A stretch of 64,000 nucleotides of DNA from Halomonas cupida (GCF_900142755.1 NZ_FRCA01000001.1:879281-943280); one strand, 5' to 3'. Positions 52,744-62,605 are shown, counted from the first letter of the stretch. Made by a program: numbers and translations. The notes: generated by a model not told the origin, from the letters alone.

Positions 52744-54105
52744 GTGTCCAATTTCGATTACGACCTGTTCGTCATCGGTGCAGGATCCGGCGGCGTCCGC
52801 GCTGCCCGAACGGCTGCGGCCACCGGCGCTCGTGTGGCTGTTGCAGAAGATCGTTATCTGGGCGGCACCTGCGTCAACGTCGGTTGCGTGCCCAAGAAAC
52901 TGTATTCCTATGCCGCACATTTCCATGACGCCTTCGAGGACGCACATGGGTTCGGTTGGCAGCTCGAGCAGGCGCCAACCTTTGATTGGCCTACTTTGCG
53001 TGACAACAAGATCGGTGAGATCAAGCGCCTCAATGGCATCTACGGCAAGCTGCTCGACAACGCCGGGGTTCGCCTGATCAACGGCCGAGCGACAGTCATC
53101 GACGCCCATACCGTGGAAGTCGCCGGCGAGCAGGTCAGCGCCGAGAAGATCCTCGTTGCCGTGGGAGGCTGGCCCTGGGTACCCGAGTTTCCGGGGAGTG
53201 AACATACCCTGAATTCCAACCAGATCTTTGACCTCGACGCCTTCCCGAAGCGTTTCCTGGTACTGGGAGGCGGTTATATCGCCGTGGAATTTGCCAGCAT
53301 CTTCAATGGTCTGGGCGCCGAGACTCATCTGGTCTATCGCGGGGAGCTGTTCCTGCGTGGTTTCGATCAGGAAGTCCGTGAGTTCACCCGTGACGAGATG
53401 GGCAAGAAGGGCGTCAATCTGCATTTCGGCGCCAACATCGAGACCATCGAGAAGCTCGATGACGGACTCAAGGTCACCTTGACCAACGGTGATGTCCACG
53501 AAGTGGACGTAGTGCTGGCCGCCACGGGCCGCAAGCCGCATCTGCAGGGGCTGGGCCTGGAGCAGTTGGGTATCGAGCTCAACGAGGATGCTTCCATCAA
53601 GGTCAATGATCGCTTCGAGACGTCGGTGCCCTCGGTTCTGGCGCTGGGCGACGTCACCGGAGGGCCGGAACTGACGCCAGTGGCACTGGCTGAAGCCATG
53701 CACCTGGTCGCGCATCATTTCGGCGAGGCACCGAAGGCTGCGATGAACTACGACAATATCGCCACCGCAGTATTCTGCCATCCCAACATCGGCACTGTGG
53801 GGTTGTCGGAAGAAAAGGCCCGCGAGAAATACGACGCTATTCGCGTCTACAGCGCGGATTTCCGCCCCATGAAACACACTCTGTCGGGAAGTGAAGAACG
53901 CTGCCTGATGAAGCTGATCGTCGATGACGCCAGCGACGTGGTGGTAGGCGCGCATATGGTCGGCGAAGAAGCCGGCGAGGTCATTCAGGGCATCGGCATC
54001 GCCGTGCGTGCCGGTCTGACCAAGGCTGACTTCGATGCCACGGTGGGCATTCACCCCACCGGCGCCGAAGAGTTCGTGACCATGCGGACTCCGACGCGTA
54101 ACTGA
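52744..54105 (+). CDS. gor: Glutathione-disulfide reductase
   Basis: An NADPH-dependent flavoprotein keeping glutathione reduced, 453 residues. FAD loop: LFVIGAGSGGVRAARTAAAT. Redox-active pair: GGTCVNVGCVPKKLYSYAA. NADPH loop: LVLGGGYIAVEFASIFNGLG. C-terminal catalytic His-Glu: GIHPTGAEEFVTMR. I use the GTG at 52744 because GGGAGAAA precedes it and the protein then starts at the family-typical position; the open frame extends 39 codons further upstream without support. Confidence 0.95.
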   Translation: MSNFDYDLFVIGAGSGGVRAARTAAATGARVAVAEDRYLGGTCVNVGCVPKKLYSYAAHFHDAFEDAHGFGWQLEQAPTFDWPTLRDNKIGEIKRLNGIYGKLLDNAGVRLINGRATVIDAHTVEVAGEQVSAEKILVAVGGWPWVPEFPGSEHTLNSNQIFDLDAFPKRFLVLGGGYIAVEFASIFNGLGAETHLVYRGELFLRGFDQEVREFTRDEMGKKGVNLHFGANIETIEKLDDGLKVTLTNGDVHEVDVVLAATGRKPHLQGLGLEQLGIELNEDASIKVNDRFETSVPSVLALGDVTGGPELTPVALAEAMHLVAHHFGEAPKAAMNYDNIATAVFCHPNIGTVGLSEEKAREKYDAIRVYSADFRPMKHTLSGSEERCLMKLIVDDASDVVVGAHMVGEEAGEVIQGIGIAVRAGLTKADFDATVGIHPTGAEEFVTMRTPTRN

Positions 54106-54148
54106 TCCAGGTTGTCACCTGACCTGGGGTTTTACCGGTTCTGAGTTT

Positions 54149-54180
54149 TCCCCCTGCGAGCGTCGCGTCTCGCAGGGGGA
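54149..54180. terminator. Hairpin between gor and the response regulator
   Basis: A perfect 12-bp stem, TCCCCCTGCGAG (54149-54160) with CTCGCAGGGGGA (54169-54180), loop CGTCGCGT. Neither side has a clear trailing T tract, but it lies between convergent genes as a bidirectional terminator would. Confidence 0.68.
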
Positions 54181-54226
54181 CGTGCCGCGAAACCCAGCAC
54201 AGAAGCTTACTGGGTGAATATGATCT

Positions 54227-54970
54227 TTAACGCTTGCCACCGGCGAGCGCTCTCAACCCTTCGAGGTCAAGGCATCGGTAAGTAAAAGATGGTCGTCCCA
54301 CCTGACCATAATGGAAGGACTCGCCGAGCACACCCCGCTCGGCGAGGTACTTGAGATACTTGCGTACCGAGACCCGCGACATTCCCGTTGTCGGCATCAG
54401 GCTTTCCGTAGTGAAGCTCTCTAGCTCCAATGCCAGAATAGCGCGAGCAATCTGTGTCAGAGAGGGTGCGGTGAGCCCCTTCGGAAGGCCATCGCTTCCC
54501 ATGGATCTGGCGGGTTTGAGCGGCCTGGCAGGCTGGAAGAGGTGGTCCAGATCATGCTGAGACGCCTGTTCACTGATGTGCTTGAGTGCGTGGCGGGCGC
54601 GGCGACATGTCTCCACGGCTACCTGAAAACGCTCGAACTCGAATGGCTTGATCAGATAGTCGCGTACTCCCAGACGACGTGCATCGCGCACGGTGTCCAT
54701 TTCACTGGCTGCGGTAATCAGGATGACATCGGTGTCGTGGCCCCCACGTTGCAGGTGACGCACGATTTCCAGGCCACTGCGATTGCGTAGATAGACATCC
54801 AGCAGAACTACGTCGACCTGTTCGTGCTCCAGTACATCCAGAGAGCTGGGAACGTCGTTGCACTGGGCTACCAGGCTGACGTTGTCGAGTCGATTGAGAT
54901 ATTCGACATTGAGCCGCATGACCATGGGGTCATCCTCGACGATCAACACTCGCAATGGCACATCAGCCAT
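54227..54970 (-). CDS. CitB/DcuR-family response regulator
   Basis: A 247-residue regulator. Receiver domain: LIVEDDPMVMRLN (acidic pair), phosphoacceptor Asp in VVLLDVYLRNRSGLE, and the conserved Lys in YLIKPFEFERFQ. The C-terminal helix-turn-helix is MSRVSVRKYLKYLAERGVLG, as in DcuR and CitB. It lies 9 bases after the sensor gene. The neighbouring divergent symporter is the probable target. No gene symbol assigned because citrate, malate and C4-dicarboxylate systems cannot be told apart here. Confidence 0.93.
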   Translation of the reverse strand: MADVPLRVLIVEDDPMVMRLNVEYLNRLDNVSLVAQCNDVPSSLDVLEHEQVDVVLLDVYLRNRSGLEIVRHLQRGGHDTDVILITAASEMDTVRDARRLGVRDYLIKPFEFERFQVAVETCRRARHALKHISEQASQHDLDHLFQPARPLKPARSMGSDGLPKGLTAPSLTQIARAILALELESFTTESLMPTTGMSRVSVRKYLKYLAERGVLGESFHYGQVGRPSFTYRCLDLEGLRALAGGKR

Positions 54971-54979
54971 GGAAACTCC

Positions 54980-56608
54980 TCAATCCCGTGCGCCGGAACC
55001 TGCCCTGTACGGCAGAGTGACTTCGATCAGAGTGCCATGCGGCGGCTCCGAGTAGAGTGCCAGATCACCGTCATGGGCTTCGATCTGTTCGCGTACCATC
55101 GCCAATCCCAGTCCGCGGTGAGCTCCCTTGGTCGAGATCCCGCGTTGAAAGATGCGTTGCTTCAGGGCATCGCTGATCCCTGTTCCGGTATCCTGGACAT
55201 GCAGTGACAGCAGCGACTCATCATGGCCGAGTGTCAGCGTGACGTGGCGTTCATCCTGCTCACTCACGGCATCAAAGGCATTTTCCAATAGATTGCCGAT
55301 GATGATCACCAGGGTATGAATCAGTGTTGAGGACTCAGGAGCAGGAATCGGCTCTTCCACTTCAATCGACAGGACAATGCCCCGCTCGCGAGCCTCACTC
55401 TGCTTGCCGAGCAGAAATCCAGCCAGTACCGGTTCCTCGACTTCCCTGACCAGCGCCGCTCCCGGGGCAACATGGTGATCGGCCAGCTCGAGCATATAGT
55501 CATGCAATGCCGTGTACTCCTTCATCTGCACCAGACCCAGCATGGCATGGAGCTTGTTCTTGAACTCATGGGTCGCCGCACGTAGTGCTTCCGCATAGCG
55601 GCGAACCCCAGTCAACTCCTCGGCCAGCATATGGACCTCACTGGTATCGCGAAAGGTTGCTACGGCACCAATGATCTGCCCCTGGTGGCGAATCGGCATG
55701 CGATTGGTGAGCAATGACAGACCATTGATGAGCACTTCTCTATCCAGCGACGCCTTACCCTCCCTCAACACCTCCATCAATCCCGCCTGGGGCAGCCAGG
55801 TGTCTATCCGGGTGCCGTAGGTCGGTACATCCAGGCCCGCGCGGTGCAGCAATTGATGTGCTGCAGCATTGGTCAGCGAGATTCGCCCCTCGCTATCGAT
55901 CGCCAGAATGCCTTCATGCACGGAGCCGAGAATGGCCTGGCGTTCTTCCACCAGACGCGCGATCTGGTGCGGTTCAAGCCCCATCAATACATGTTTAAGA
56001 TAACGTGCCAGCCAGCTTGCCCCCAATACCCCAAACAGCATCAACAGCGCGACGCCGAGAAGTACGCTCAAGCGATTCTCGGCGAGCCGATCGCCCAGGG
56101 TGGCCAGGGTTACGCCAACAGCAACGGCGCCTATCACCTGGCCGTTGCCATCCATGACTGGAGAGAAGCCTCGGATACTGGTGCCCAGTGTTCCCTGGGC
56201 ACGGGAGGAGTAGGTCCTGCCCTGCAGGGAAGGACCCTCATCGCCACCTTGAAATGGCAGGCCAACAAGTTCGGGATCGGGGTGCGTCAGACGCAGGGAC
56301 TGACGGTTGAAGATGGAGATGAAATCGATGCCCAGGCGTTGGCGCAGGCGGTTGATGTCACGCTCCAGAGCACTATCGGAGGAGATGTCCGTTCCCGGCT
56401 GGTTCGCCTGCTGCAGCGCCTGCACAACATTGCCGTGCGCTGCCACGGTCTGGGCAATATTGATCACCCGTGCCGATTGCGCTTCTGCCTGGACGTGACG
56501 CAGCGTGGCATCAAACAGCCACAGTGCAATGGCGAGAGTTACCGCAATGCTGCTGGCCACGAGTAGCGAAATCAGAATGTTGAGGCGCGGATAGGGGAGT
56601 TTCAGCAA
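54980..56608 (-). CDS. CitA/DcuS-family sensor histidine kinase
   Basis: A membrane kinase of about 542 residues. Two membrane helices (about 10-30 and 175-200) flank a periplasmic PASp carboxylate sensor domain (FISIFNRQSLRLTHPDPELV, GFSPVMDGNGQVIGAVAVG). A cytoplasmic PAS domain (ILAIDSEGRISLTNAAAHQL) and the family phosphoacceptor block THEFKNKLHAMLGL follow, then an ATPase domain with NLLENAFDAV, DTGTGI and GLGLAMVREQIEAH. The start is uncertain: a TTG at 56608 has GAGGT 7 nt before it and fits family N termini; in-frame ATGs at 56671 and 56719 have no ribosome site. Confidence 0.9.
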   Translation of the reverse strand: MLKLPYPRLNILISLLVASSIAVTLAIALWLFDATLRHVQAEAQSARVINIAQTVAAHGNVVQALQQANQPGTDISSDSALERDINRLRQRLGIDFISIFNRQSLRLTHPDPELVGLPFQGGDEGPSLQGRTYSSRAQGTLGTSIRGFSPVMDGNGQVIGAVAVGVTLATLGDRLAENRLSVLLGVALLMLFGVLGASWLARYLKHVLMGLEPHQIARLVEERQAILGSVHEGILAIDSEGRISLTNAAAHQLLHRAGLDVPTYGTRIDTWLPQAGLMEVLREGKASLDREVLINGLSLLTNRMPIRHQGQIIGAVATFRDTSEVHMLAEELTGVRRYAEALRAATHEFKNKLHAMLGLVQMKEYTALHDYMLELADHHVAPGAALVREVEEPVLAGFLLGKQSEARERGIVLSIEVEEPIPAPESSTLIHTLVIIIGNLLENAFDAVSEQDERHVTLTLGHDESLLSLHVQDTGTGISDALKQRIFQRGISTKGAHRGLGLAMVREQIEAHDGDLALYSEPPHGTLIEVTLPYRAGSGARD

Positions 56609-56741
56609 CGACGATACCTCAATGTAGTTATGGCCTGCGCTCGCATCGGAATAGCGAAAGTCGCAGAACATATCGTTTGGAATTCTACCTTTGTGCAATA
56701 CCCAAGACACCACTGCCATGCCGGAAAGTGGTTCAACGCTT

Positions 56742-56751
56742 TCATTAATGA
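56742..56751. promoter_or_regulatory. Palindrome TCATTAATGA in the sensor/symporter divergent gap
   Basis: A perfect 10-bp palindrome in the only A/T-rich stretch of the divergent gap, about 115 bases upstream of the symporter start. It is a candidate binding site for the adjacent response regulator; no second copy was seen. Confidence 0.4.
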
Positions 56752-56864
56752 CAAAACGATTTAGTAACTTTGCAAAGCTTGGTCATTGGTGTGGGGCGCT
56801 TATCCTCGGCGACGTCCATCATTCCGCTTCATCGTGCGGATCCACACTACATGGGAGCACGCCA

Positions 56865-58181
56865 ATGAACAGTGCCTCGACACAAACGCTGCAGGATGTG
56901 CAGCGTACTTCAATGGCCACAAGTGTGCCGCGGGTCTTTGGTCTGCCGCTGCCACTCTTTTTCATCGCGCTTGCCGTCATGGTGATCGCCATGGCGACGG
57001 ATACACTACCGACAGGAATGATCAGCGCTCTGCTGGTAATGATGTTGCTGGGGGAGCTGCTTGGCTTTATCGGTGACCGCCTGCCTGTCGTCAAGACCTA
57101 CCTGGGGGGAGGCGCCATCGTTGCGATTTTCGGCGCTGCGACGCTGGTATATCTCGACTGGTTGCCCGAGGCTGTCTCCGGTAACGTCACGACCTTCATG
57201 AAGGATGGCGGCTTTCTCAATTTCTATATTGCCGCACTGATCACCGGCAGCATACTGGGTATGGAGTCCAGCGTACTGGTCAAGGTCGGCTCTCGTTACG
57301 CGCTGCCGTTGTTGTGTTCGGTTCTGTTTGCCGGGGTGTTCGCCATGGGCGTCGGTGCCTTGTTGGGCTTCTCGCCTCAGGATGCACTGGTCGTTATTAC
57401 GCTACCGATCATGGGCGGCGGGATGGGCGCCGGAGCTGTACCGATGAGTCAGGTATACGAGCAACTACTGGGCCAACCGGCCAGCTACTACATTTCGATT
57501 CTGGTCCCTGCGCTGGCACTGGGCAATGTCTTCGCCATCATGATTGCTGGTCTGCTCAACGGGTTGGCAAAGCGCTTTCCCAGTTGGACCGGCAATGGTC
57601 AGATGATGCCGGGGGTGGAGATAGAGGAACGCGAGAGCACCTTCGACCTCGGCCGCCTTGGGATCGGCCTGGTGGCTGCGTTGACCTTCTTCGTCGCCGG
57701 TGAAGTATTGGGTGATGTGATTCCGCTTCACCCCTATGCCTTGATGATTGTTCTGGTTGCAGTGCTGAAGATCACCAACGTTGTGCCGGAAAGTGTCAAC
57801 GAGGCTGCGTCCCAATGGTTCCAGTTTGTGGCGAGGAACTGGACCTTCGCGCTGCTGTTTGGCATCGGTATCGCCTATACCGACCTGGGGCAGGTGATTG
57901 ACGCGATTTCCCTGACCTATGTGGCGGTCGTCTTCGCTGTGGTCGCTGGAGCAGCCTTCGGCGCAGGTATCGTGGGTAAGCTGGTCGGGTTCTATCCGAT
58001 TGAATCGGCCATTACCGCAGGATTGTGCATGGCCAACATGGGAGGGACAGGTGATGTAGCCGTGCTCTCGGCGGCTCGCCGTATGCAATTGATGCCGTTC
58101 GCGCAGATTTCCTCGCGCCTCGGCGGTGCACTGATCCTTCTGATCTCGAGCATCATCGTGCCGCTGTTCTTCTCTGGCTAG
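56865..58181 (+). CDS. 2-hydroxycarboxylate transporter family symporter (CitS/MaeN-like)
   Basis: A 438-residue inner-membrane sodium- or proton-coupled carrier for citrate, malate or lactate-type acids. Many hydrophobic segments are present. The two family signatures are LPIMGGGMGAGAVPMSQVYE (first GGxG re-entrant loop) and GLCMANMGGTGDVAVLSAAR (second loop). The start ATG at 56865 follows GGGAGCACGCCA; an in-frame upstream start adds 58 residues without support. It is divergent from the CitA/DcuS-type pair, which almost certainly regulates it. Substrate choice is not visible. Confidence 0.93.
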   Translation: MNSASTQTLQDVQRTSMATSVPRVFGLPLPLFFIALAVMVIAMATDTLPTGMISALLVMMLLGELLGFIGDRLPVVKTYLGGGAIVAIFGAATLVYLDWLPEAVSGNVTTFMKDGGFLNFYIAALITGSILGMESSVLVKVGSRYALPLLCSVLFAGVFAMGVGALLGFSPQDALVVITLPIMGGGMGAGAVPMSQVYEQLLGQPASYYISILVPALALGNVFAIMIAGLLNGLAKRFPSWTGNGQMMPGVEIEERESTFDLGRLGIGLVAALTFFVAGEVLGDVIPLHPYALMIVLVAVLKITNVVPESVNEAASQWFQFVARNWTFALLFGIGIAYTDLGQVIDAISLTYVAVVFAVVAGAAFGAGIVGKLVGFYPIESAITAGLCMANMGGTGDVAVLSAARRMQLMPFAQISSRLGGALILLISSIIVPLFFSG

Positions 58182-58203
58182 TGGTGTGAGCCTATCAGTC
58201 TCT

Positions 58204-58377
58204 TATTAACCCGGCATGCTTTCATGTTGGGTTAATAGCGGCACAGGGACGTGCCGCCGTCGGCCATCAGGCTGACGCGAGACCGCACCACACCAGCCGA
58301 TCCGCGTATCTGCGCCAGTGGGGTGCGGACGACAATCAAATCGATCAGGATGAGCTATTTGATTGCCATGTTAATAG
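58204..58377 (+). repeat. Structured intergenic repeat, copy 2 (174 bp)
   Basis: Same length as copy 1 and 95% identical (nine substitutions, no indels). Within stems the changes mostly keep pairing: C-G to T-G in hairpins 1 and 3, and T-G to C-G in hairpin 4. One pair in hairpin 4 is lost, and the outermost pair of hairpin 2 is lost. The 3' 49 bases are identical in both copies. It is on the same strand relative to the flanking gene as copy 1 and also lies just downstream of a gene end. It is followed immediately by a GTGAAAC terminator stem. Confidence 0.9.
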
Positions 58378-58405
58378 TGAAACGCCCCGGACCGGGGCGT
58401 TTCAC
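58377..58405 (+). terminator. Terminator hairpin after the repeat, downstream of the symporter
   Basis: GTGAAACGCCCCGG (58377-58390) pairs with CCGGGGCGTTTCAC (58392-58405); the innermost bases form the loop. It is followed by GTTTATATG. It directly abuts the repeat and shares its first base. Confidence 0.82.
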
Positions 58406-58653
58406 GTTTATATGGGCTTGCCGCGCCAACCTGCAGTATCGGGGCCAGTGAGGGTAGGGACGTGCGCCCCTATCCTGTGCCATCTCGTCGCAGCCCTGGT
58501 TTTGAAATCCTGCTTTTGAAACCCAGCCTTCATGGAACACGACTATGCTGAAACTGTCACCCTGAGCGGTTGGCAGCACGAAGCACTGGTGCCCCGCCAG
58601 CCCCGTGGTATAAATCTCTGTTATGGGTAAGCGCCTGAAGAATAATGGCGAAT

Positions 58654-58681
58654 TTGAAATGCGTTATTGTGCTGTTATAAT
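58654..58681 (+). promoter_or_regulatory. Sigma-70 type promoter of ectA
   Basis: TTGAAA (58654-58659), a 16-base spacer and TATAAT (58676-58681) lie 35 bases upstream of the ectA ATG. In Halomonas elongata ectA is known to be read from osmoregulated promoters in this position; the osmotic response here is inferred. Confidence 0.75.
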
Positions 58682-58716
58682 CTTTCACCGAAATCGCTAC
58701 AGCGAAGCATAACTCA

Positions 58717-59301
58717 ATGACCGCAAGCACAGAGCCCTTCACACCTTCCGCCGACCTCGCCAGGCCCACTGTGGCAGACGCCGTGGTCGGCAATGACGCG
58801 GCATCCCTGTTCATTCGCAAGCCCAATCCGGACGACGGCTGGGGTATCTACGAACTGGTCAAGGCCTGCCCACCGCTGGATGTGAACTCGGCTTATGCCT
58901 ACCTGCTGCTGGCTACGCAATTTCGTGACAGCTGCGCGGTGGCCACCGATCAGGATGGTGAGATCGTTGGCTTCGTTTCGGGGTATGTAAAATCCAATGC
59001 ACCCGACACCTACTTTCTCTGGCAGGTAGCGGTGGGTGACAAGGCCCGTGGCACCGGATTGGCGCGCCGCCTGGTCGAGGCGGTGATGAGCCGTCCGGAA
59101 CTTGCTGAAGTACACCATCTGGAAACCACCATCACGCCGGACAATCAGGCGTCGTGGGGGCTTTTCCGTCGCCTTGCCGAGCGCTGGCAGGCACCGCTCA
59201 ACAGCCGCGAATACTTCTCTACCGATCAGCTCGGCGGTGAGCATGACCCCGAGAACCTGGTACGCATCGGTCCCTTCGTGACCACACGCATCCAGGCCTG
59301 A
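58717..59301 (+). CDS. ectA: L-2,4-diaminobutyrate N-acetyltransferase
   Basis: The second step of ectoine synthesis: acetyl-CoA transfer to diaminobutyrate to give gamma-N-acetyl-diaminobutyrate. 194 residues with a GNAT fold. Blocks: LVKACPPLDVNSAYAYLLLA (substrate site), WQVAVGDKARGTGLARRLVE (acetyl-CoA loop) and ETTITPDNQASWGLFRRLA. The ATG has a weak ribosome site (GCGAAGC). First gene of ectABC, 90 bases before ectB. Confidence 0.98.
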   Translation: MTASTEPFTPSADLARPTVADAVVGNDAASLFIRKPNPDDGWGIYELVKACPPLDVNSAYAYLLLATQFRDSCAVATDQDGEIVGFVSGYVKSNAPDTYFLWQVAVGDKARGTGLARRLVEAVMSRPELAEVHHLETTITPDNQASWGLFRRLAERWQAPLNSREYFSTDQLGGEHDPENLVRIGPFVTTRIQA

Positions 59302-59331
59302 CGCCATCTTTCCTGCATGCAGCAACGATGA

Positions 59332-60657
<1,326 letters not shown>

Positions 60658-60796
60658 GCAGTGGCCCGGCGGATGAGGGCGTTAGCCGTTCCTCGTCAGA
60701 CGAGCCCTTAGACAACAATATCCTGCCGGATAGGGAAATGCTGAATGAATTGACGAGCAGGCATTTCATCAGTGTTTCCATAACGGTATGTCCGAG

Positions 60797-60820
60797 TGGC
60801 ATCGGCAGAATCTGATGCCA
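60797..60820 (+). promoter_or_regulatory. 24-bp dyad in the ectB-ectC gap
   Basis: TGGCATC (60797-60803) and GATGCCA (60814-60820) form a perfect 7-bp inverted repeat with a 10-base centre, 43 bases upstream of the ectC start. It may be a leader stem or an operator. A separate ectC promoter is known in H. elongata, but I do not find a convincing sigma-54 site here. Confidence 0.5.
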
Positions 60821-60863
60821 TTCAATCCCCTCTGATAATTCGAATCAGCCTGGAGAAAGTTTC

Positions 60864-61253
60864 ATGATCGTCCGTAATCTCGAGGAATGCCGCAAGACTG
60901 ATCGCCTGGTGAAAGCCGAGAACGGCAACTGGGACAGCACACGCCTTTCGCTGGTGGATGATGGCGGCAACTGCTCCTTCCACATCACCCGTATCTTCGA
61001 AGGTACCGAAACCCACATTCACTATAAGCATCACTTCGAAGCGGTCTACTGCATCGAAGGTGAGGGCGAAGTGGAGACTCTGGCCGATGGCAAGATCTGG
61101 CCGATCAAGCCGGGTGACATCTATATCCTCGACCAGCACGACGAACACCTGTTGCGTGCGAAGAAGACCATGCACCTGGCCTGCGTATTCACGCCGGGTC
61201 TGAGTGGCAACGAAGTGCATCGCGAAGATGGTTCCTACGCTCCTGCCGAGTGA
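60864..61253 (+). CDS. ectC: L-ectoine synthase
   Basis: A 129-residue cupin that cyclises N-acetyl-diaminobutyrate to ectoine. It begins [20 protein letters not shown] and carries [20 protein letters not shown] (cupin motif with metal ligands), [18 protein letters not shown] and [19 protein letters not shown]. The start follows TGGAGAAAG. It ends the operon before a T-tailed terminator. No ectD (hydroxylase) follows. Confidence 0.98.
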   Translation: MIVRNLEECRKTDRLVKAENGNWDSTRLSLVDDGGNCSFHITRIFEGTETHIHYKHHFEAVYCIEGEGEVETLADGKIWPIKPGDIYILDQHDEHLLRAKKTMHLACVFTPGLSGNEVHREDGSYAPAE

Positions 61254-61555
61254 TTGAGAGGGCCAGGGCCAGTGTTCGGGCCAACTTTCATTGATGCCCT
61301 GATCTGACCCTGACCGGCGCCGTGCCCTTAGTGGTAACGGCGCCGTTTTCATTACTGACTCACGTTTTCCGATAACTGACCGAAGTGGGAGCAGGGCTGC
61401 ACTTTAGTCGAAACATCGTATATCGGGTCTTGCACAATGGCCCTCGCATTATCTACTTTGTCATACATATTATGTCGGATAAGAAGACTAATGCCCGTGC
61501 AAGTGCTACCACGCACGCCCCACAACAACGACAAACCCTGCAAAGAGGTTGCAAC
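61254..61555. other. Intergenic region ectC/dctP
   Basis: 302 bases holding the ectC terminator and the upstream region of the TRAP operon. TTGCAC (61430-61435) could be a -35 but the matching -10 is unclear. A loose dyad, TTATC (about 61449) with GATAA (about 61476) around CATACATATTATG, lies about 75-105 bases before dctP and could be a regulator site. No gene seen. Confidence 0.5.
61315..61349 (+). terminator. Rho-independent terminator after ectC
   Basis: CGGCGCCGT (61315-61323) pairs with ACGGCGCCG (61337-61345), loop of 13 bases, followed at once by TTTTC. Confidence 0.85.
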
Positions 61556-62563
61556 ATGCGTCTCGTCAGCTCGTCAAAAACCGTCCAGACCCTGAAAATC
61601 AGTGCACTCGCCGGTGCCATCGCCATTTTCTCGACCCCTGTGCTGGCGGAGCAGTGGCGGGGCTGGAATGTTCATCCCCCCGAATATCCCAACAGTATCG
61701 CACTGGAGAGTTTTGCCTCCGAAGTCGCGGAGAAGACCGAAGGGCGTGTAGAACCCAAGGTCTTTCATAACGGTGTACTGGGAGCTCAACCCGATGCCAT
61801 CGAGCAGACCCGCAACGGTGCACTGAACTTCGGTAACTTCAATATGGGCCCGATGGGCCCAGTCGTGCCCGAGACCAACGTCCTGTCGCTGCCCTTCATC
61901 TTCACCAGCGAGGATGAGATGTATCGCCTGATGGATGGTGAAATCGGCGACAGGATTGCCGCTGCCATGGAAGAGAAGGGGCTGGTGGCGCTGTCCTGGT
62001 TCGGTTCCGGTGCCCGCAGCCTGTACAACACCGACCACCCGATCGAGACGCCGGCTGATCTAGAAGGGCTCAAGGTCAGGGTGATGAGTAATGACCTGTA
62101 TGTCGACATGATCGATGCACTTGGTGGGAACGCCACACCAATGGCCTATTCAGAGGTCTATCAGTCGCTGAAAACCGGCGTGATCGATGGAGCCGAGAAC
62201 AACTATCCCTCCTATGACTCCAGTGGTCACTATGAGGTAGCTGGCTACTATTCCAGGACGGAGCATCTGATCCTTCCCGAGTGTCTGTGCGTGGCCAAGG
62301 CCACCTGGGATGGATTGTCGGAAGAAGACCAGCAAATCGTGCGCGAGGCTGCTGTAAACGCCGCCCAGGAGCAACGACAGCTTTGGGCAGAAGGTTCTCA
62401 GGCGAGTCACGATGCCGTTGTAGAGGCCGGTGCCGAGATCAATGAGGTGGCCGACAAGGCGGAGTTCCAACAGGCCATGCAACCTGTCTATGATGACTTC
62501 CTTGCTGAGTACCCTGATCTCGCATCGCTCGTGGAAGACATTCAGGCCGCACAGGCCAACTGA
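61556..62563 (+). CDS. dctP: TRAP transporter substrate-binding protein, DctP family
   Basis: A 335-residue periplasmic receptor for a sodium-driven TRAP importer. Signal peptide to about residue 31 (FSTPVLA then EQWRG). Family blocks: LESFASEVAEKTEGRVEPKV, IEQTRNGALNFGNFN, the carboxylate-binding Arg in GLKVRVMSNDLYVDMIDALG, and YQSLKTGVIDGAENNYPSYD. The start ATG at 61556 follows AAGAGG. It does not look like the ectoine receptor TeaA, so its ligand is more likely a sugar acid or dicarboxylate; this is inference. First gene of dctPQM. Confidence 0.93.
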   Translation: MRLVSSSKTVQTLKISALAGAIAIFSTPVLAEQWRGWNVHPPEYPNSIALESFASEVAEKTEGRVEPKVFHNGVLGAQPDAIEQTRNGALNFGNFNMGPMGPVVPETNVLSLPFIFTSEDEMYRLMDGEIGDRIAAAMEEKGLVALSWFGSGARSLYNTDHPIETPADLEGLKVRVMSNDLYVDMIDALGGNATPMAYSEVYQSLKTGVIDGAENNYPSYDSSGHYEVAGYYSRTEHLILPECLCVAKATWDGLSEEDQQIVREAAVNAAQEQRQLWAEGSQASHDAVVEAGAEINEVADKAEFQQAMQPVYDDFLAEYPDLASLVEDIQAAQAN

Positions 62564-62582
62564 TCGAATAACGTCCCAACAA

Positions 62583-62605
62583 GCCTCCGGTTCGTCGCCG
62601 GAGGC
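62583..62605 (+). promoter_or_regulatory. Hairpin that buries the dctQ ribosome binding site
   Basis: GCCTCCGG (62583-62590) pairs with CCGGAGGC (62598-62605), loop TTCGTCG. The 3' arm contains GGAGG, the ribosome site of dctQ (start at 62611). It lies 20 bases after the dctP stop. Confidence 0.75.

Larger units (their letters stand above)
58182..58716. other. Intergenic region symporter/ectA with repeat copy 2, terminator and ectA promoter
   Basis: 535 bases. In order: 22 bases after the symporter stop, the 174-bp structured repeat, a terminator hairpin touching its end, about 250 bases of ordinary sequence, and the ectA promoter. TATAAA at 58609 may be a second -10, but no good -35 goes with it. 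Open frames here show no protein family. Confidence 0.65.

Noticed and set aside
52591..54054. Minus-strand frame of 487 codons antisense to gor
   Set aside because: gor is intact with all catalytic motifs; the shadow frame overlaps the can start region and lacks support.
60728..60741. Sigma-54-like GG-N10-GC spacing upstream of ectC
   Set aside because: The flanking bases do not match TGGCAC and TTGC; the spacing alone is common.
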